DNA of 64,000 nt from assembly GCA_035362835.1 (NCBI GenBank), contig DAOSDY010000001.1, positions 1,426,001-1,490,000 of the forward strand, in the 5' to 3' direction. Shown here piece after piece: positions 26,416-36,365 of this stretch (positions are counted from its first letter, which is position 1; every line of letters starts with the position of its first letter). Below the pieces are notes generated by a model. It was not told the DNA's origin. It searched no databases and worked only from the letters and a program-made list of their open reading frames with translations. The stretch comes from Melioribacteraceae bacterium (GTDB lineage: Bacteria; Bacteroidota; Ignavibacteria; Ignavibacteriales; Melioribacteraceae). The position numbers and the translations under genes were made by a program.

Positions 26416-29400
26416 ATGAGAAAACAAATTATCTTTTTGTTGTTAGCATTCTTTTTTATTACCTGCGGAATAATGCCGGCGCAGAAAAATCTTATCCCTC
26501 TGAAAAATCCCGGTTTCGAAAAATCAGGCGGTTCGGGGAATGCGGAAAACTGGTCGGTAATTGCCGGCTCAATAGTTAATCTGAACAATAAAGTTTTTTA
26601 TTCGGGTTCACAGAGCCTTCAGATGAGTCATGATCAATGGAATCAGAGCACAATTCTTTCGGAAGAGATAAATCTAAAAGTTGGACATGTATATAAACTG
26701 AGCGGATGGATTAAAACAGAGAACGCTTACACAGATCCTATCGATCAGTATCCGACTCCTGTTGCTGCGTGTTTAACTATGGAGTCTTTCCCATTTACAA
26801 ACAATTCTCCTTCCGCCGGATCGACAAGAGACTGGCAGAAAATTGAAGTAATGTTTGTTGCGACGAAAGCAAAAGATAACGTCCGGCTCAATTTCGGTTA
26901 CAACGGAAAAGCAAAAGGTAATGTCTGGTTCGATGATATTGAATTAACTGAAGTAACGGATATCTCGGAGTATATCCCTCTGGAAACCGTTAAGTGGTAT
27001 GGCCCTGCGTTCAGGTACGAGGATAAAGGATGGATCTTTGTCCATATCGAAGGAAAACCTTACCAGAGAGGTTATCAGTACGGATATCTTCTCGCCGATG
27101 AAATAAAATTGTTTATCGAAAAACTCGCGGTTAATTATAATAGCTCAGATCCTCAGGGCGGATGGAACCGTACGAAATTTCAGGTGGACGCTATGCTCCT
27201 TCGCAAGTACGATGATGAATATCTGACGGAGATGAAAGGAATTGCCGACGGCGCAGCAAAGAACGGCGCTAAAGTCTTTGACCGTCCGGTAGATCTTCTC
27301 GATATAGTGGCAATCAATTCATCAATCGATCTCGATTATATGCAGAGCGCTCTGCGCGTTACTCCCAATCCTCTTACCGGAAAGAGTTTTTTATCAAACG
27401 AGGAAGAACTTTCCATCCAGGAACGGCTTCATAAATGTTCTGCTTTTCTTGCGAACAACTCCGCTACAAAAGACGGAAGAATTGTTTACGGTCAGATCTT
27501 TATGTGGGGCGGTTATACAGGTTATCACTGGAATGTTATAGCAGATGTTCAGCCCTCGGAAGGGAACCGGCTCGTCTATCAGACTTATCCCGGCGGAATT
27601 CATTCGGGTGCAGATTTTTATATGAACAGCGCCGGAATTATGCTCGGAGAGACAACCGTACAGCAGACTCCTTTTAATCCCGATGGAATACCGCAATCGA
27701 ACAGGATACGTAAAGCGGCGCAGTACGCTAACAGCATCGACGATGTTGTAAAAATTATGACTGAAAAGAACAACGGAATGTATACCAACGATTGGCTTAT
27801 TGGCGATGTTAAGAGAAATGAAATCGGAATCCTGCTTTTAGGTACATACAAATGGAAATTGTGGAGAAGTTCGAAGCAGGACTGGTACGGCGATGCGAAG
27901 GATTTTTACTGGAGCAACAACAACAACAAAGATCTTGAGGTTAGGAAAGAGTATATACAGAATTCCGATGAATCGCCCGCGGATATTATATGGCGTCCCG
28001 CCAACCGTGATATTGCGTTCTGGAATTTCTATCAGGAAAAGAAAGGGGAGATTGACCAGCATGCGGCATTCGATCTCTGGAATTCCTCGCCTATCAACAG
28101 GCCTCACGCTTGCGACGGAAAAGTAACCACTTCCGAAATGGCCGAGAACCTGATGTTCTTTGCTCATAACGGAAAAGTAACTCTGCGCGAGCAGTTCGTA
28201 GGTGAAAACGGACGGATGCCCGATCTGCCGAACTCTGTACCCCGGTTTACATTGGGTTATACAGTTGCAAATCCGGTTTATGTAGCCAACCGCCTGAAAG
28301 AATTGAAAGATAAAATGCCGGAACAACCGACCGTTAAGAATTTATCGAATCAGTTCAGCGATGTTAAAGATGTTTATTCTTTCAGTAAAGAAGGATTATG
28401 GAAAGGAACAGTGTATCCAGCCGGTAGTAAGGAGAACTGGTTTGTCAGCGCAACATCATCATATTATAATTATTTAAGACAAATGCCTTCGTCTCCGCAA
28501 CCGGCGTTTAATTATTCTAAGGATGAACTGACAGAACTTAATTACCGACTCCTCTATAATATTAATAAAGAAGGAAACCTAGCCCCGTTAAATGCTTTGA
28601 CCGTTTATGATAGATATAATAATTACCAGATACCGAGGATAAAAGGAACCTATCTTCTTCATCAGTTAAGATTATTACTCGGCAATGATACGTTTTCCGG
28701 TTTGATGAACAGTATTCATAACGAGTTCAAAGAAAAAAATATTTCCAACGAGCAGATTATTAGGATTGCCGAAAAATCAACCGGGAAAAAGCTGAATGAT
28801 TTTGTTATGCAGTGGCTTGAAAGAGAGGATCTGCCGGCGCTGACTCTCTCTGCGGAAACATGGCAGGTTGACGATCTCTGGAAAGTAAAAGTGAATGTTA
28901 AACAGGATAATAAACCGTACCGCTTTTTTACGACTATTGCCATTGAAAACGGTAAAGAGAGAATTCTTAAACTGATAGAGGTTGCAGATGCTGACCAGAG
29001 TTTCGACTTTCTGGTGAGGGAAAAACCTTCCGCAATACTTTTCAATTATGGAAATGATGTTCCGGTTCAGCGGAGTAATTATTATACATCCCAGAATTTC
29101 TTCGATGATTACGCAAACGTCCGGATAATCTACGGAACTTCTCAGCAGATAGAAGCCAATCATACTATCGGTCTTCGCTATCAGAAGATGGTTGCAGATA
29201 GATTCACCGAAGTTTTTCAGCCCCTTATTAAGGATAGTGAAATCTCTCGTGATGATCTGGCAGTGAACGATCTGATAATTCTCGGAGGGCCTTCGGAAAA
29301 TTCCTTTGCCGCCGATATTTTCAAGAAATTAGGTTTGGAGTGCGGAAAATATTTCTTTAAATGGAACGGTCAGCTTTACAATAATAATGACGATGGGCTC

Positions 29401-29586
29401 TATTTAACTTATCCCAATCCGTATAATCCCGCGAAGACAATCTACATCTTCATCGGGAACAGCGCGCAGCAGTTATATCAGATGACCAAAGCGCATCAGA
29501 CAATGCCGGCGTGGGCATTATTTAAAGGAGCCGGAATTGTTAAGAGAGGTTATTACCCGGTAGATCAATTTGAAATAAAATTATAA
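26416..29586 (+). CDS. Secreted fusion: CBM-like domain, C45-type NTN hydrolase, M1-peptidase-like C-terminus
   Basis: 1056 residues. Signal peptide (1-22, ending MPAQ). About 25-185 is a galactose-binding-like/CBM4-9-type beta sandwich (NPGFEKSGG; NVWFDDIELTEV). About 200-620 resembles C45 acyltransferases and phospholipase-B-like NTN hydrolases: EGKPYQRGYQYGYLLADEI, and a candidate catalytic Cys341 in HKCSAFL, the type of residue exposed by self-cleavage. About 740-820 looks like the helical C-terminal part of M1 aminopeptidases (KGTYLLHQLRLLLGN; FVMQWLEREDLPALTL), but no HExxH zinc site is present anywhere. The last 200 residues are beta-like. The likely activity is amide hydrolysis or acyl transfer outside the cytoplasm; the M1-like part may only be structural. 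Confidence 0.7.
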   Translation: MRKQIIFLLLAFFFITCGIMPAQKNLIPLKNPGFEKSGGSGNAENWSVIAGSIVNLNNKVFYSGSQSLQMSHDQWNQSTILSEEINLKVGHVYKLSGWIKTENAYTDPIDQYPTPVAACLTMESFPFTNNSPSAGSTRDWQKIEVMFVATKAKDNVRLNFGYNGKAKGNVWFDDIELTEVTDISEYIPLETVKWYGPAFRYEDKGWIFVHIEGKPYQRGYQYGYLLADEIKLFIEKLAVNYNSSDPQGGWNRTKFQVDAMLLRKYDDEYLTEMKGIADGAAKNGAKVFDRPVDLLDIVAINSSIDLDYMQSALRVTPNPLTGKSFLSNEEELSIQERLHKCSAFLANNSATKDGRIVYGQIFMWGGYTGYHWNVIADVQPSEGNRLVYQTYPGGIHSGADFYMNSAGIMLGETTVQQTPFNPDGIPQSNRIRKAAQYANSIDDVVKIMTEKNNGMYTNDWLIGDVKRNEIGILLLGTYKWKLWRSSKQDWYGDAKDFYWSNNNNKDLEVRKEYIQNSDESPADIIWRPANRDIAFWNFYQEKKGEIDQHAAFDLWNSSPINRPHACDGKVTTSEMAENLMFFAHNGKVTLREQFVGENGRMPDLPNSVPRFTLGYTVANPVYVANRLKELKDKMPEQPTVKNLSNQFSDVKDVYSFSKEGLWKGTVYPAGSKENWFVSATSSYYNYLRQMPSSPQPAFNYSKDELTELNYRLLYNINKEGNLAPLNALTVYDRYNNYQIPRIKGTYLLHQLRLLLGNDTFSGLMNSIHNEFKEKNISNEQIIRIAEKSTGKKLNDFVMQWLEREDLPALTLSAETWQVDDLWKVKVNVKQDNKPYRFFTTIAIENGKERILKLIEVADADQSFDFLVREKPSAILFNYGNDVPVQRSNYYTSQNFFDDYANVRIIYGTSQQIEANHTIGLRYQKMVADRFTEVFQPLIKDSEISRDDLAVNDLIILGGPSENSFAADIFKKLGLECGKYFFKWNGQLYNNNDDGLYLTYPNPYNPAKTIYIFIGNSAQQLYQMTKAHQTMPAWALFKGAGIVKRGYYPVDQFEIKL

Positions 29587-29597
29587 TAGTGAATAAT

Positions 29598-29627
29598 CCG
29601 GCTCCATGATGGAGCCGGTTTTATTTT
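29598..29627 (+). terminator. Terminator after the NTN-hydrolase fusion gene
   Basis: CCGGCTCC (29598-29605) pairs with GGAGCCGG (29611-29618), with a five-base loop followed by TTTTATTTT. Confidence 0.9.
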
Positions 29628-29724
29628 ATCATCAGTAATAATAGAAATCAGTATCAGTAGCTTTCATCTTTAATTTCAATCAGCTAAGTTGCATAGGAAT
29701 TTAATACCGGTATTTTCAAATCAG

Positions 29725-32124
29725 ATGAAAGAAAGGGAAGAAAGCAGTAGTAATCCGTTCGGTTTATCGAGACGTGAATTCTTAAAATGGTCCTCGGCTC
29801 TCGGCGCAACCGCGCTTACAGCCGGCGGAATCTCCGGTGTTGTTACCTCGTTCGAATCCAAGACACGCCCCTTTGTTTTTGCCGACAGAATAGTCCGCAC
29901 AGGCTGCCCGGCTCATAACTGCGGCGGACGATGCCTCCTTAAAGTCTATGTTAAAGATGAAAAAATAATCCGCATTGAAACAGACGACCGTCCCAGCGAT
30001 TCAATTGAAGACCCCCAGCTCCGTGCCTGCATTAGAGGCAGAGCTTATAGAAAGCGCCAGTATCATCCCGACCGCTTGAAATATCCTTTAAAACGAGTAG
30101 GCAGAAGAAGCGAAGGAAAATTTGAGAGGATTACATGGGACGAGGCCTACGATAAAATTGTAAACGGGATTAATAGAATCAGAAACACCTACGGCAACAG
30201 CTCTATTTATGTCCCTTACGGTACGGGAAGTTATAATCAGGTAAACGGAAGGCAAACCGCTGTTCGTTTATTCAACCTGATCGGCGGTTCACTCGGATTT
30301 TATAACAGCTACAGCTGGGCAGCTATTTCTAAAGCAACTCCTTATGTATTCGGAACAAGCGTTACCGGTAATCAAAGGCAGGACTGGGTCAACTCCAAAT
30401 ACATTATTATGTGGAGCTGGAATCCGTGCGAAATGCGCGATGGTACTAACAGTGAATTCTTTCTAAAAAAAGCTAAAGAGAACGGCGCTAAAATTATCTG
30501 CATTGATCCGAGAATGTCTATGAGTACCGTTGCTCTGGCTGATGAGTGGATCCCGATCCGGCCCGGCACCGATGTCGCAATGATGAGCGCAATGGCCTAT
30601 GTGATGATTACGGAAAATCTCTATGATAAAAATTTTGTGGATAAATACTGCGTCGGCTTTGATTCTTCTCAAATGCCCGAAGGACTCGAAAGGGAAGAGA
30701 GTTATAAAGATTATATATTAGGCACCCGCGACGGAATACCCAAAACTCCTGAGTGGGCCGAAGAGATTACAACTGTACCCAAAGAAACAATAATACGTAT
30801 TGCGCGGGAATATGCAACCGCAAGACCCGGGATGCTCTATCAGGGCTACGGAATGCAGAGGCGGGCTTTCGGTGAAACTTCAGTAATAGCCGGGTGCGTA
30901 CTGGCTGCGTTGACCGGAAATATCGGAATACCGGGTGGCTGTGCAAGCGGTATCGCTCTTCAGGCAGATGACGGCGGTCCGTTCTGGAATGTCTTTCCAA
31001 CCGGCACCAATCCGGTTAAAACAAGAATTCCTACATTCCTCTGGACCGAAGCAGTACTCCGCGGAAAGGAAATGACAGCCGCGGAAGGTGTGGTTGGCGC
31101 CGAAAAACTTGATAACGATATTAAACTGATCTATGCGGTTGCAACTAACGCTCTTATTAATCAGCATGCCAACGTAAACAGAACCGCGAAAATTTTAGAA
31201 GATGAAAAATTGGTAGAGTTCATTGTAGTACATGAACAGTTTATGACGCCTACGGCAAAGTTTGCCGATATAGTTCTACCGGTTTGTTCTCAATTTGAAG
31301 TATGGGGACTGGAAGACGGATGGAAATACGGCGACGAAGTGATTCTAATGCCGAAAATTGTTGATCCTCCTTTCGAGACTAAGAGCGATTACAGGATCTG
31401 TTCAGAAATTGCCGAAAGGTTCGGTGTTAAAGACCTCTACACCCAAGGCAGGGATGAAAAAGGGTGGATTGAATGGTCGCTTGAAGAATACCGCAAAACC
31501 CGTTTCCCAAACGTTCCCTCTCTCAAAGAATTTGAAAAGAGCAACACTGGAGTTTATTCACTTCCGATTACCGATCCCAAAATTGCTTTCAGGGATTTCC
31601 GGCAGGATCCAGTAAAAAATCCTCTTAAAACTCCTTCAGGAAAGATTGAAATCTTTTCCAGGACACTATTCGAAATGAATTCCCACGGCACAATTCCGCC
31701 TGTTCCAAAATATATTCAGGAATGGGAAAGTCCGTTCGGCCAAGAGGCCGGAAGTTATCCGCTACAGGCACTCGGCCATCATTATATGCCGCGCGTTCAC
31801 TCGACTCACGATAATAATGAATGGACCGACGGGGCTTTTCCGCAGAGAGTCTTTATCAATCCGATCGATGCCGCCGACCGTAGCATTGAAGACGGCGACG
31901 AAGTAAAAGTTTTCAACGATAGAGGAACAATAATTATTAAATGCCGTGTAACCGACAGGATACTTCCGGGAGTAATTGATATTCCCCAGGGCGGATGGTG
32001 GACTCCCGATGAAAACGGAATTGACAGGAGGGGATGCATAAACGTTCTGACTTCCGAAAAATGGACGCCCCTTGCTTTTGGAAATGCGCAACATACAATT
32101 ATGGTTCAGGTGGAGAAAGCATAA
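29725..32124 (+). CDS. dmsA: DMSO-reductase-family molybdopterin oxidoreductase, catalytic subunit
   Basis: 799 residues from the ATG at 29725; the frame is open to a TTG at 29689 and neither start has a good ribosome binding site. The twin-arginine signal is LSRREFLKW (about 14-22), so it is exported folded. A [4Fe-4S] motif CPAHNCGGRC with a later Cys in RACIRGRA follows. The region NSYSWAAISKATPYVFGTS matches where DmsA has its molybdenum-ligating Ser. YILGTRDGIPKTPEWAEEIT and LTGNIGIPGG also follow DmsA closely. It probably reduces an S- or N-oxide or similar terminal acceptor. It forms an operon with the two genes downstream. Confidence 0.88.
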   Translation: MKEREESSSNPFGLSRREFLKWSSALGATALTAGGISGVVTSFESKTRPFVFADRIVRTGCPAHNCGGRCLLKVYVKDEKIIRIETDDRPSDSIEDPQLRACIRGRAYRKRQYHPDRLKYPLKRVGRRSEGKFERITWDEAYDKIVNGINRIRNTYGNSSIYVPYGTGSYNQVNGRQTAVRLFNLIGGSLGFYNSYSWAAISKATPYVFGTSVTGNQRQDWVNSKYIIMWSWNPCEMRDGTNSEFFLKKAKENGAKIICIDPRMSMSTVALADEWIPIRPGTDVAMMSAMAYVMITENLYDKNFVDKYCVGFDSSQMPEGLEREESYKDYILGTRDGIPKTPEWAEEITTVPKETIIRIAREYATARPGMLYQGYGMQRRAFGETSVIAGCVLAALTGNIGIPGGCASGIALQADDGGPFWNVFPTGTNPVKTRIPTFLWTEAVLRGKEMTAAEGVVGAEKLDNDIKLIYAVATNALINQHANVNRTAKILEDEKLVEFIVVHEQFMTPTAKFADIVLPVCSQFEVWGLEDGWKYGDEVILMPKIVDPPFETKSDYRICSEIAERFGVKDLYTQGRDEKGWIEWSLEEYRKTRFPNVPSLKEFEKSNTGVYSLPITDPKIAFRDFRQDPVKNPLKTPSGKIEIFSRTLFEMNSHGTIPPVPKYIQEWESPFGQEAGSYPLQALGHHYMPRVHSTHDNNEWTDGAFPQRVFINPIDAADRSIEDGDEVKVFNDRGTIIIKCRVTDRILPGVIDIPQGGWWTPDENGIDRRGCINVLTSEKWTPLAFGNAQHTIMVQVEKA

Positions 32125-32130
32125 ATAATT

Positions 32131-32748
32131 ATGGGCAGACAGTATGGATTCTATATCGATACAAGCAGATGTTCCGGCTGCAAAGCTTGCCAGGCCGCAT
32201 GCAATGATAAACATGATTCAGCTGCAGGAGTATTATGGCGCAGAGTTTACGAAGTGAGCGGCGGTAGCTGGATTCAGGAAGGAAATTCCTGGAAACATAA
32301 CATTCTTGCTTACAATATCTCGATGGCATGCAATCATTGCGAAGATCCTGTCTGCGCAAAAGTCTGTCCGGCTAAAGCAATCTTTAAACGCAAAGACGGA
32401 ATCGTACTGATAGATGAAAAAAAATGTATCGGATGCAGATATTGTGAATGGGCGTGTCCCTACGGATCCCCGCAGTACGATCATGATAAAGGCGTTATGT
32501 CCAAGTGTACTCTCTGTTACGATTATATTGGCGATGGTAGAAACCCGTCCTGCGTAGATGCCTGCCCGATGAGAGTTCTTGAATTCGGAGAGATGAATGA
32601 CCTCCGGAAAAAATACGGAGAGATAAGCGAGATTCATCCTCTGCCCGATAAGAATTTAACCAGACCGGCTATTGTAATTAAACCGCATAAGGATTCAATC
32701 AGGATAAAGGAGAGTAATCTGAAGGTGAATAATAAGGAGGAGGTATAG
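32131..32748 (+). CDS. dmsB: DmsB-like iron-sulfur electron transfer subunit
   Basis: 205 residues, the usual DmsB length. It has four Cys clusters for four [4Fe-4S] centres: CSGCKACQAAC, CNHCEDPVCAKVCP, CIGCRYCEWACP and CTLCYD with CVDACP. GRQYGFYIDTSRC and ISMACNHCEDPVC match DmsB closely. It relays electrons from the membrane subunit to the molybdenum subunit. It starts six bases after dmsA and ends one base before dmsC. Confidence 0.94.
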   Translation: MGRQYGFYIDTSRCSGCKACQAACNDKHDSAAGVLWRRVYEVSGGSWIQEGNSWKHNILAYNISMACNHCEDPVCAKVCPAKAIFKRKDGIVLIDEKKCIGCRYCEWACPYGSPQYDHDKGVMSKCTLCYDYIGDGRNPSCVDACPMRVLEFGEMNDLRKKYGEISEIHPLPDKNLTRPAIVIKPHKDSIRIKESNLKVNNKEEV

Positions 32749-32749
32749 C

Positions 32750-33658
32750 ATGCATCTGGTAGAATGGCCCCTCATATTATTTACATTAATGATTCAGATG
32801 TCTGCGGGCGCTTTCATGTTTCTGGGTATTCTTCGCGAAGTTAAATTCATGAAACTAGACGAAGGAGTCTTCTCGGTAGCAGGCCGACCAATATTAAATG
32901 TTACCGGATTTATTCTCCTCCTTTCTGTAATTATTGCGGCATTTCATCTCGGATCGCCTCTAAACGCATTCAATGCTCTCAATAATCTGGAATCATCCTG
33001 GCTCAGCAGAGAAATACTTTCTTTAATTCTCTTCTTATTCAGCGGCACTATCTTTCTTATCTACTTTATGAAAAAAGGAACCGGGGGAAAAATAATTTTT
33101 ATCCTTGCGCTTATAACTGTCCTGCTCGGATATATTACAATTGCTTCAATGTCTCTCATCTATATGCTCGAGACCGTACCGGTGTGGAACAACTTCTTTA
33201 CACCGCTCTCGTTTGTAATGACATCATTGATTCTGGGAAGCGGTGCTATACTTCATGCAATTAATATTGTTATGAATAAGGAAAAATATTTCTCGCGCCT
33301 TAAAGAGTTTCAATCCGGAAATCTCGCGGACACTTTCAGTAAGATTTCGAAATTTATTCTCATACTGCTTTCAATTCAGTTAATAATTATTATTTATCAG
33401 CCGGTTTATCTTTCAAGCGGTGCTTCTAACGATAGTTTCAATTTACTTATTAATGATAACATTTTTCTTCTGCTATTCCGGATACTATTCATCATTGCCG
33501 CCATCGTCTGGCTTCTTTTAATTCTGAAGAAGAATAGAATGGATGGTAATGTTTTGATACGGAAAAAATACTATGCTTTCTATTTCGGAATCCTGTTGAT
33601 ACAGGAGTTAATCGGCCGTTATATTTTCTACGCTATCTATTCAAGGATCGGTGTCTGA
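32750..33658 (+). CDS. dmsC: DmsC-like membrane anchor subunit
   Basis: 302 residues with about eight membrane helices. The N-terminus MHLVEWPLILFTLMIQMSAG follows DmsC (HEWPLV-FT). Such anchors bind menaquinol and pass electrons to the B subunit. A strong AAGGAGGAGG ribosome binding site lies before the ATG. No TorD/DmsD-type chaperone gene is nearby. Confidence 0.9.
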   Translation: MHLVEWPLILFTLMIQMSAGAFMFLGILREVKFMKLDEGVFSVAGRPILNVTGFILLLSVIIAAFHLGSPLNAFNALNNLESSWLSREILSLILFLFSGTIFLIYFMKKGTGGKIIFILALITVLLGYITIASMSLIYMLETVPVWNNFFTPLSFVMTSLILGSGAILHAINIVMNKEKYFSRLKEFQSGNLADTFSKISKFILILLSIQLIIIIYQPVYLSSGASNDSFNLLINDNIFLLLFRILFIIAAIVWLLLILKKNRMDGNVLIRKKYYAFYFGILLIQELIGRYIFYAIYSRIGV

Positions 33659-33681
33659 CAATTACAGGATGTTAAAACGCT

Positions 33682-34749
33682 ATGAGAATTAAACTGCTCG
33701 TCATAATATTTGTTTTGTTTTTTAATTTACCCGGCTTTCTCTATTCGCAGTCGGTCCGGCCGGTCAGGGATGATGTGGGATTCTGCTGGAGCGCGGAAGA
33801 GATGAATTCATTTATGAATTATCTATCAGGTGAATTGAAAATTGAAAACGGTTCAGATAAAAATCTGATCGGCGGAATCTCGGTGCATGATGATTATCTC
33901 TACGCCGGCAAAGTATATTATCCTCTATTCAGCCGGATAAGAACAAAAGAAGTAGTTGTATTCGGAGTAACACACGGAACCGTCCGGAAAGAGTTGAACG
34001 ATCCATCCGATGTTCTGATTCTTGACGAATACGACGAATGGACCGGGCCTTACGGCAACGTTAAAGTATCATCTTTAAGAGATGCGATTAAATCGGAACT
34101 CGATAAAGAATTTGTGATGACAAGTAACAAAGCTCATCAGATAGAACATTCGATCGAGGCTCTAATTCCTTTTCTGCAATACTTCAATCCCCACGTTAAA
34201 ATTACACCGGTTATGATTCCACAGATCCCTTTTGACAGGATGAAGATAATAAGTGAAAAATTATCCGCTATAATTCTTAAATATATTAAGGAAAACCGGC
34301 TTGAAATCGGGAAGGATATTTTATTTCTGATCTCAAACGACGCAAATCATTACGGTGAGGATTTTGGCAATTCACCATACGGAATGGATGCGGCCGCGCA
34401 CAAAAAGGGAACCGTTAACGACATTAGAATTATCAATGAGAATCTGGACGGAATTATTGATAACGATAAAATAATTAACCTTACAAAAGAGCTCTGGCCC
34501 GCCGTCACCTCAAATCAGGAACTTCCTTTATGGTGCGGAAGATATCCGGTTGTTTTCGGACTGATGACCATAAATAAAATTGTTACTAATCTTAAAGGAA
34601 AAGAGATCGAAGGAGTTCTGTTCAAATATTCGGATACATTTACAGAAAAAGTTCTACCGTTCCGCGACTCGGGAATGGGATTAACCGCGCCTTTCTCCTA
34701 CCGGCACTGGTGCGGATGGTTTTCACTAGGACTCTATATTAATAATTAA
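33682..34749 (+). CDS. Secreted Memo-family protein (AmmeMemoRadiSam system protein B-like)
   Basis: 355 residues. The Memo fold is recognised from GGISVHDDYLYAGKVYYPL, VVVFGVTHG, QIEHSIEALIPFLQYF and LISNDANHYGED, which hold the conserved metal-binding His/Asp positions of a dioxygenase-like fold. In many bacteria Memo is encoded with an AMMECR1 protein and a radical-SAM enzyme; neither is here. An N-terminal signal peptide (1-23, ending LYSQS) predicts a periplasmic location, which is not usual. It lies 23 bases after dmsC and is probably cotranscribed with it. Confidence 0.8.
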   Translation: MRIKLLVIIFVLFFNLPGFLYSQSVRPVRDDVGFCWSAEEMNSFMNYLSGELKIENGSDKNLIGGISVHDDYLYAGKVYYPLFSRIRTKEVVVFGVTHGTVRKELNDPSDVLILDEYDEWTGPYGNVKVSSLRDAIKSELDKEFVMTSNKAHQIEHSIEALIPFLQYFNPHVKITPVMIPQIPFDRMKIISEKLSAIILKYIKENRLEIGKDILFLISNDANHYGEDFGNSPYGMDAAAHKKGTVNDIRIINENLDGIIDNDKIINLTKELWPAVTSNQELPLWCGRYPVVFGLMTINKIVTNLKGKEIEGVLFKYSDTFTEKVLPFRDSGMGLTAPFSYRHWCGWFSLGLYINN

Positions 34750-34768
34750 ATCCGGTTAATTTGCATTT

Positions 34769-35413
34769 ATGAATCCCTGGCTCCAAATACCGTCGTCCGA
34801 TTATGAAGCTCATATGTCTTCGCCCGATGTTCAGCAGCTTCCGGTTCTTAACGAGATATTCCGGAGAGTTGTTGATCATTTCAATCCCCGTTCGGTCTGT
34901 ATTCCGGGCTCAACCACCGGAAACGGTTTTGAACATCTTATCGGCAGAGAACTCGATCTGATTCTTGGGGTCGATATTAATTACAGGTTTCTTTCCGAGT
35001 GCCGTGCGTGGTTCGCTGAGGATCTTCCGAATCTTAATCTGTTGTGTGCCGACCTCAACTCACTTGTTTTCAGGAAGGGTTCTTTTGATCTGGTTCATGC
35101 GGCGCTTGTTTTCGAGTATGTGGATGTTGATAAACTTGTGGCGGACATTTACGGTTGGCTGAATTGGGGCGGTATTATGAGTGTTGTGCTTCAGCTCCCG
35201 AGCGAGCATTCGGCTCCTGTATCGGATACGCCTTATGAATCACTAAAGCAACTCAGTAAACTGCTTAAGCTGGTCGAAGTAGACAGATTTATTGATATTG
35301 CCGGGCAGAAGGGATTTACCGAAATAAAATCCGAATATGTCGATCTGCAGAAAGGAAAAAAGTTCTACGTCGGATATTTTAAAAAAATGGGTGTCTTCAG
35401 TATTGGTTCTTAA
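34769..35413 (+). CDS. Class I SAM-dependent methyltransferase
   Basis: 214 residues, cytosolic. The Rossmann motifs are visible: SVCIPGSTTGNGFEH as motif I in a variant form, LILGVDINYRFL as the acidic strand-2 motif, LLCADLNSL, and FDLVHAALVFEYVD as motif IV. The substrate is unknown. It begins 19 bases after the Memo-family gene and likely shares its transcript. Its stop codon overlaps that of the convergent gene at 35410 by four bases. Confidence 0.8.
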   Translation: MNPWLQIPSSDYEAHMSSPDVQQLPVLNEIFRRVVDHFNPRSVCIPGSTTGNGFEHLIGRELDLILGVDINYRFLSECRAWFAEDLPNLNLLCADLNSLVFRKGSFDLVHAALVFEYVDVDKLVADIYGWLNWGGIMSVVLQLPSEHSAPVSDTPYESLKQLSKLLKLVEVDRFIDIAGQKGFTEIKSEYVDLQKGKKFYVGYFKKMGVFSIGS

Positions 35414-36279
35414 TCTTGAAGAATTTTAACGGCAAGTTTTTCCATTTCCTTTATATCGAGACTTCCTTCCATAAAGATCACTTCGGTTCCGTTAATACGT
35501 TTTACTATTCTGGAAATATTTCCGTCCGATATTTTCTTATATCCGCCGGCAGTTTCAACAGTTCCCTTTAATCCTTTTATAAAATTATCCGCATCATTCT
35601 CTTTTTTAAATTTTACCAGCGCGGTATTCACAATAACCGCGCCTGCTTCTACCGGTAAAAGATAAATTCCGTATCCGTCATATTTCTCAAAGTAATCGTA
35701 CCACTCGGGAACACCGTTCTGAATTCCGAGTATCCCTTTAAAATGTTTTAATGTTTCCATGACCGGGAGAAGATTAGACTTTGCAAAAAATTGCGGAACA
35801 ACAAATTCGGGCGCGTCAATTTTTGAAATAATGATATCGAAAATATCTCCGGAAATTTTTTGCTCTTCCGCGGTTCCTTTCATATTAATTATTGATACAT
35901 AATAATTCCCCTTTGCAAACTGAATCTGGTAATCTGTCATACAGTTGAATTTTAATTTAGCGGATCGGCGGCCGCACCTGTAATGCGATGCAGAATAGAT
36001 TCCGAAAGCCGATTCGGGACTATTCATCCGGTAGAATTCAACTTTAAATCTCTGATTGGCAATTTCAATTTCCTGCAGAAGTAAATTTTCAAATCCGTAC
36101 TCAAGGAAAATATCTGCCCCGCCGTTAATATATCCCCAGAGTCCGCTTCCGTCAAATATCTGCTCCCTTGTAATTTTTGCACCCGGGATTTCCGAACCGT
36201 TCAGTTTCGGGAAATTATCAGTCGATAAAGCTGCTATGTTTACAGTAAGAATTATGCAAGCGGCAATAAGTTTTTTCAT
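35410..36279 (-). CDS. Secreted protein, DUF6599-like
   Basis: 289 residues from the ATG at 36279, preceded by GGAAG eight bases upstream; a longer frame to 36333 is open but has no better start. A signal peptide (1-20) precedes a conserved core: GSGLWGYINGGADIFLEYGF, FYRMNSPESAFGIYS and KGNYYVSIINMKG. This pattern resembles the DUF6599 family, whose function is unknown. It lies 86 bases after the DUF362 gene on the same strand and is likely in one operon with it. Confidence 0.65.
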   Translation of the reverse strand: MKKLIAACIILTVNIAALSTDNFPKLNGSEIPGAKITREQIFDGSGLWGYINGGADIFLEYGFENLLLQEIEIANQRFKVEFYRMNSPESAFGIYSASHYRCGRRSAKLKFNCMTDYQIQFAKGNYYVSIINMKGTAEEQKISGDIFDIIISKIDAPEFVVPQFFAKSNLLPVMETLKHFKGILGIQNGVPEWYDYFEKYDGYGIYLLPVEAGAVIVNTALVKFKKENDADNFIKGLKGTVETAGGYKKISDGNISRIVKRINGTEVIFMEGSLDIKEMEKLAVKILQD

Positions 36280-36306
36280 ATCCAATACTTCCGTTTTTAA
36301 AGAATG

Positions 36307-36329
36307 CCGGTGAAGTTGATCCTCACCGG
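36307..36329 (-). other. Hairpin between the DUF362 and DUF6599-like genes
   Basis: CCGGTGA (36307-36313) and TCACCGG (36323-36329) form a seven-pair stem in the 86-base spacer. On the minus strand it is followed by CATTCTTTAAAAA, too weak a T-run for a full terminator. It could act as an attenuator or mRNA-end stabiliser. Confidence 0.45.
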
Positions 36330-36365
36330 TCATCGATTATATTAAAAAGTTGAACAGATAGCGTA

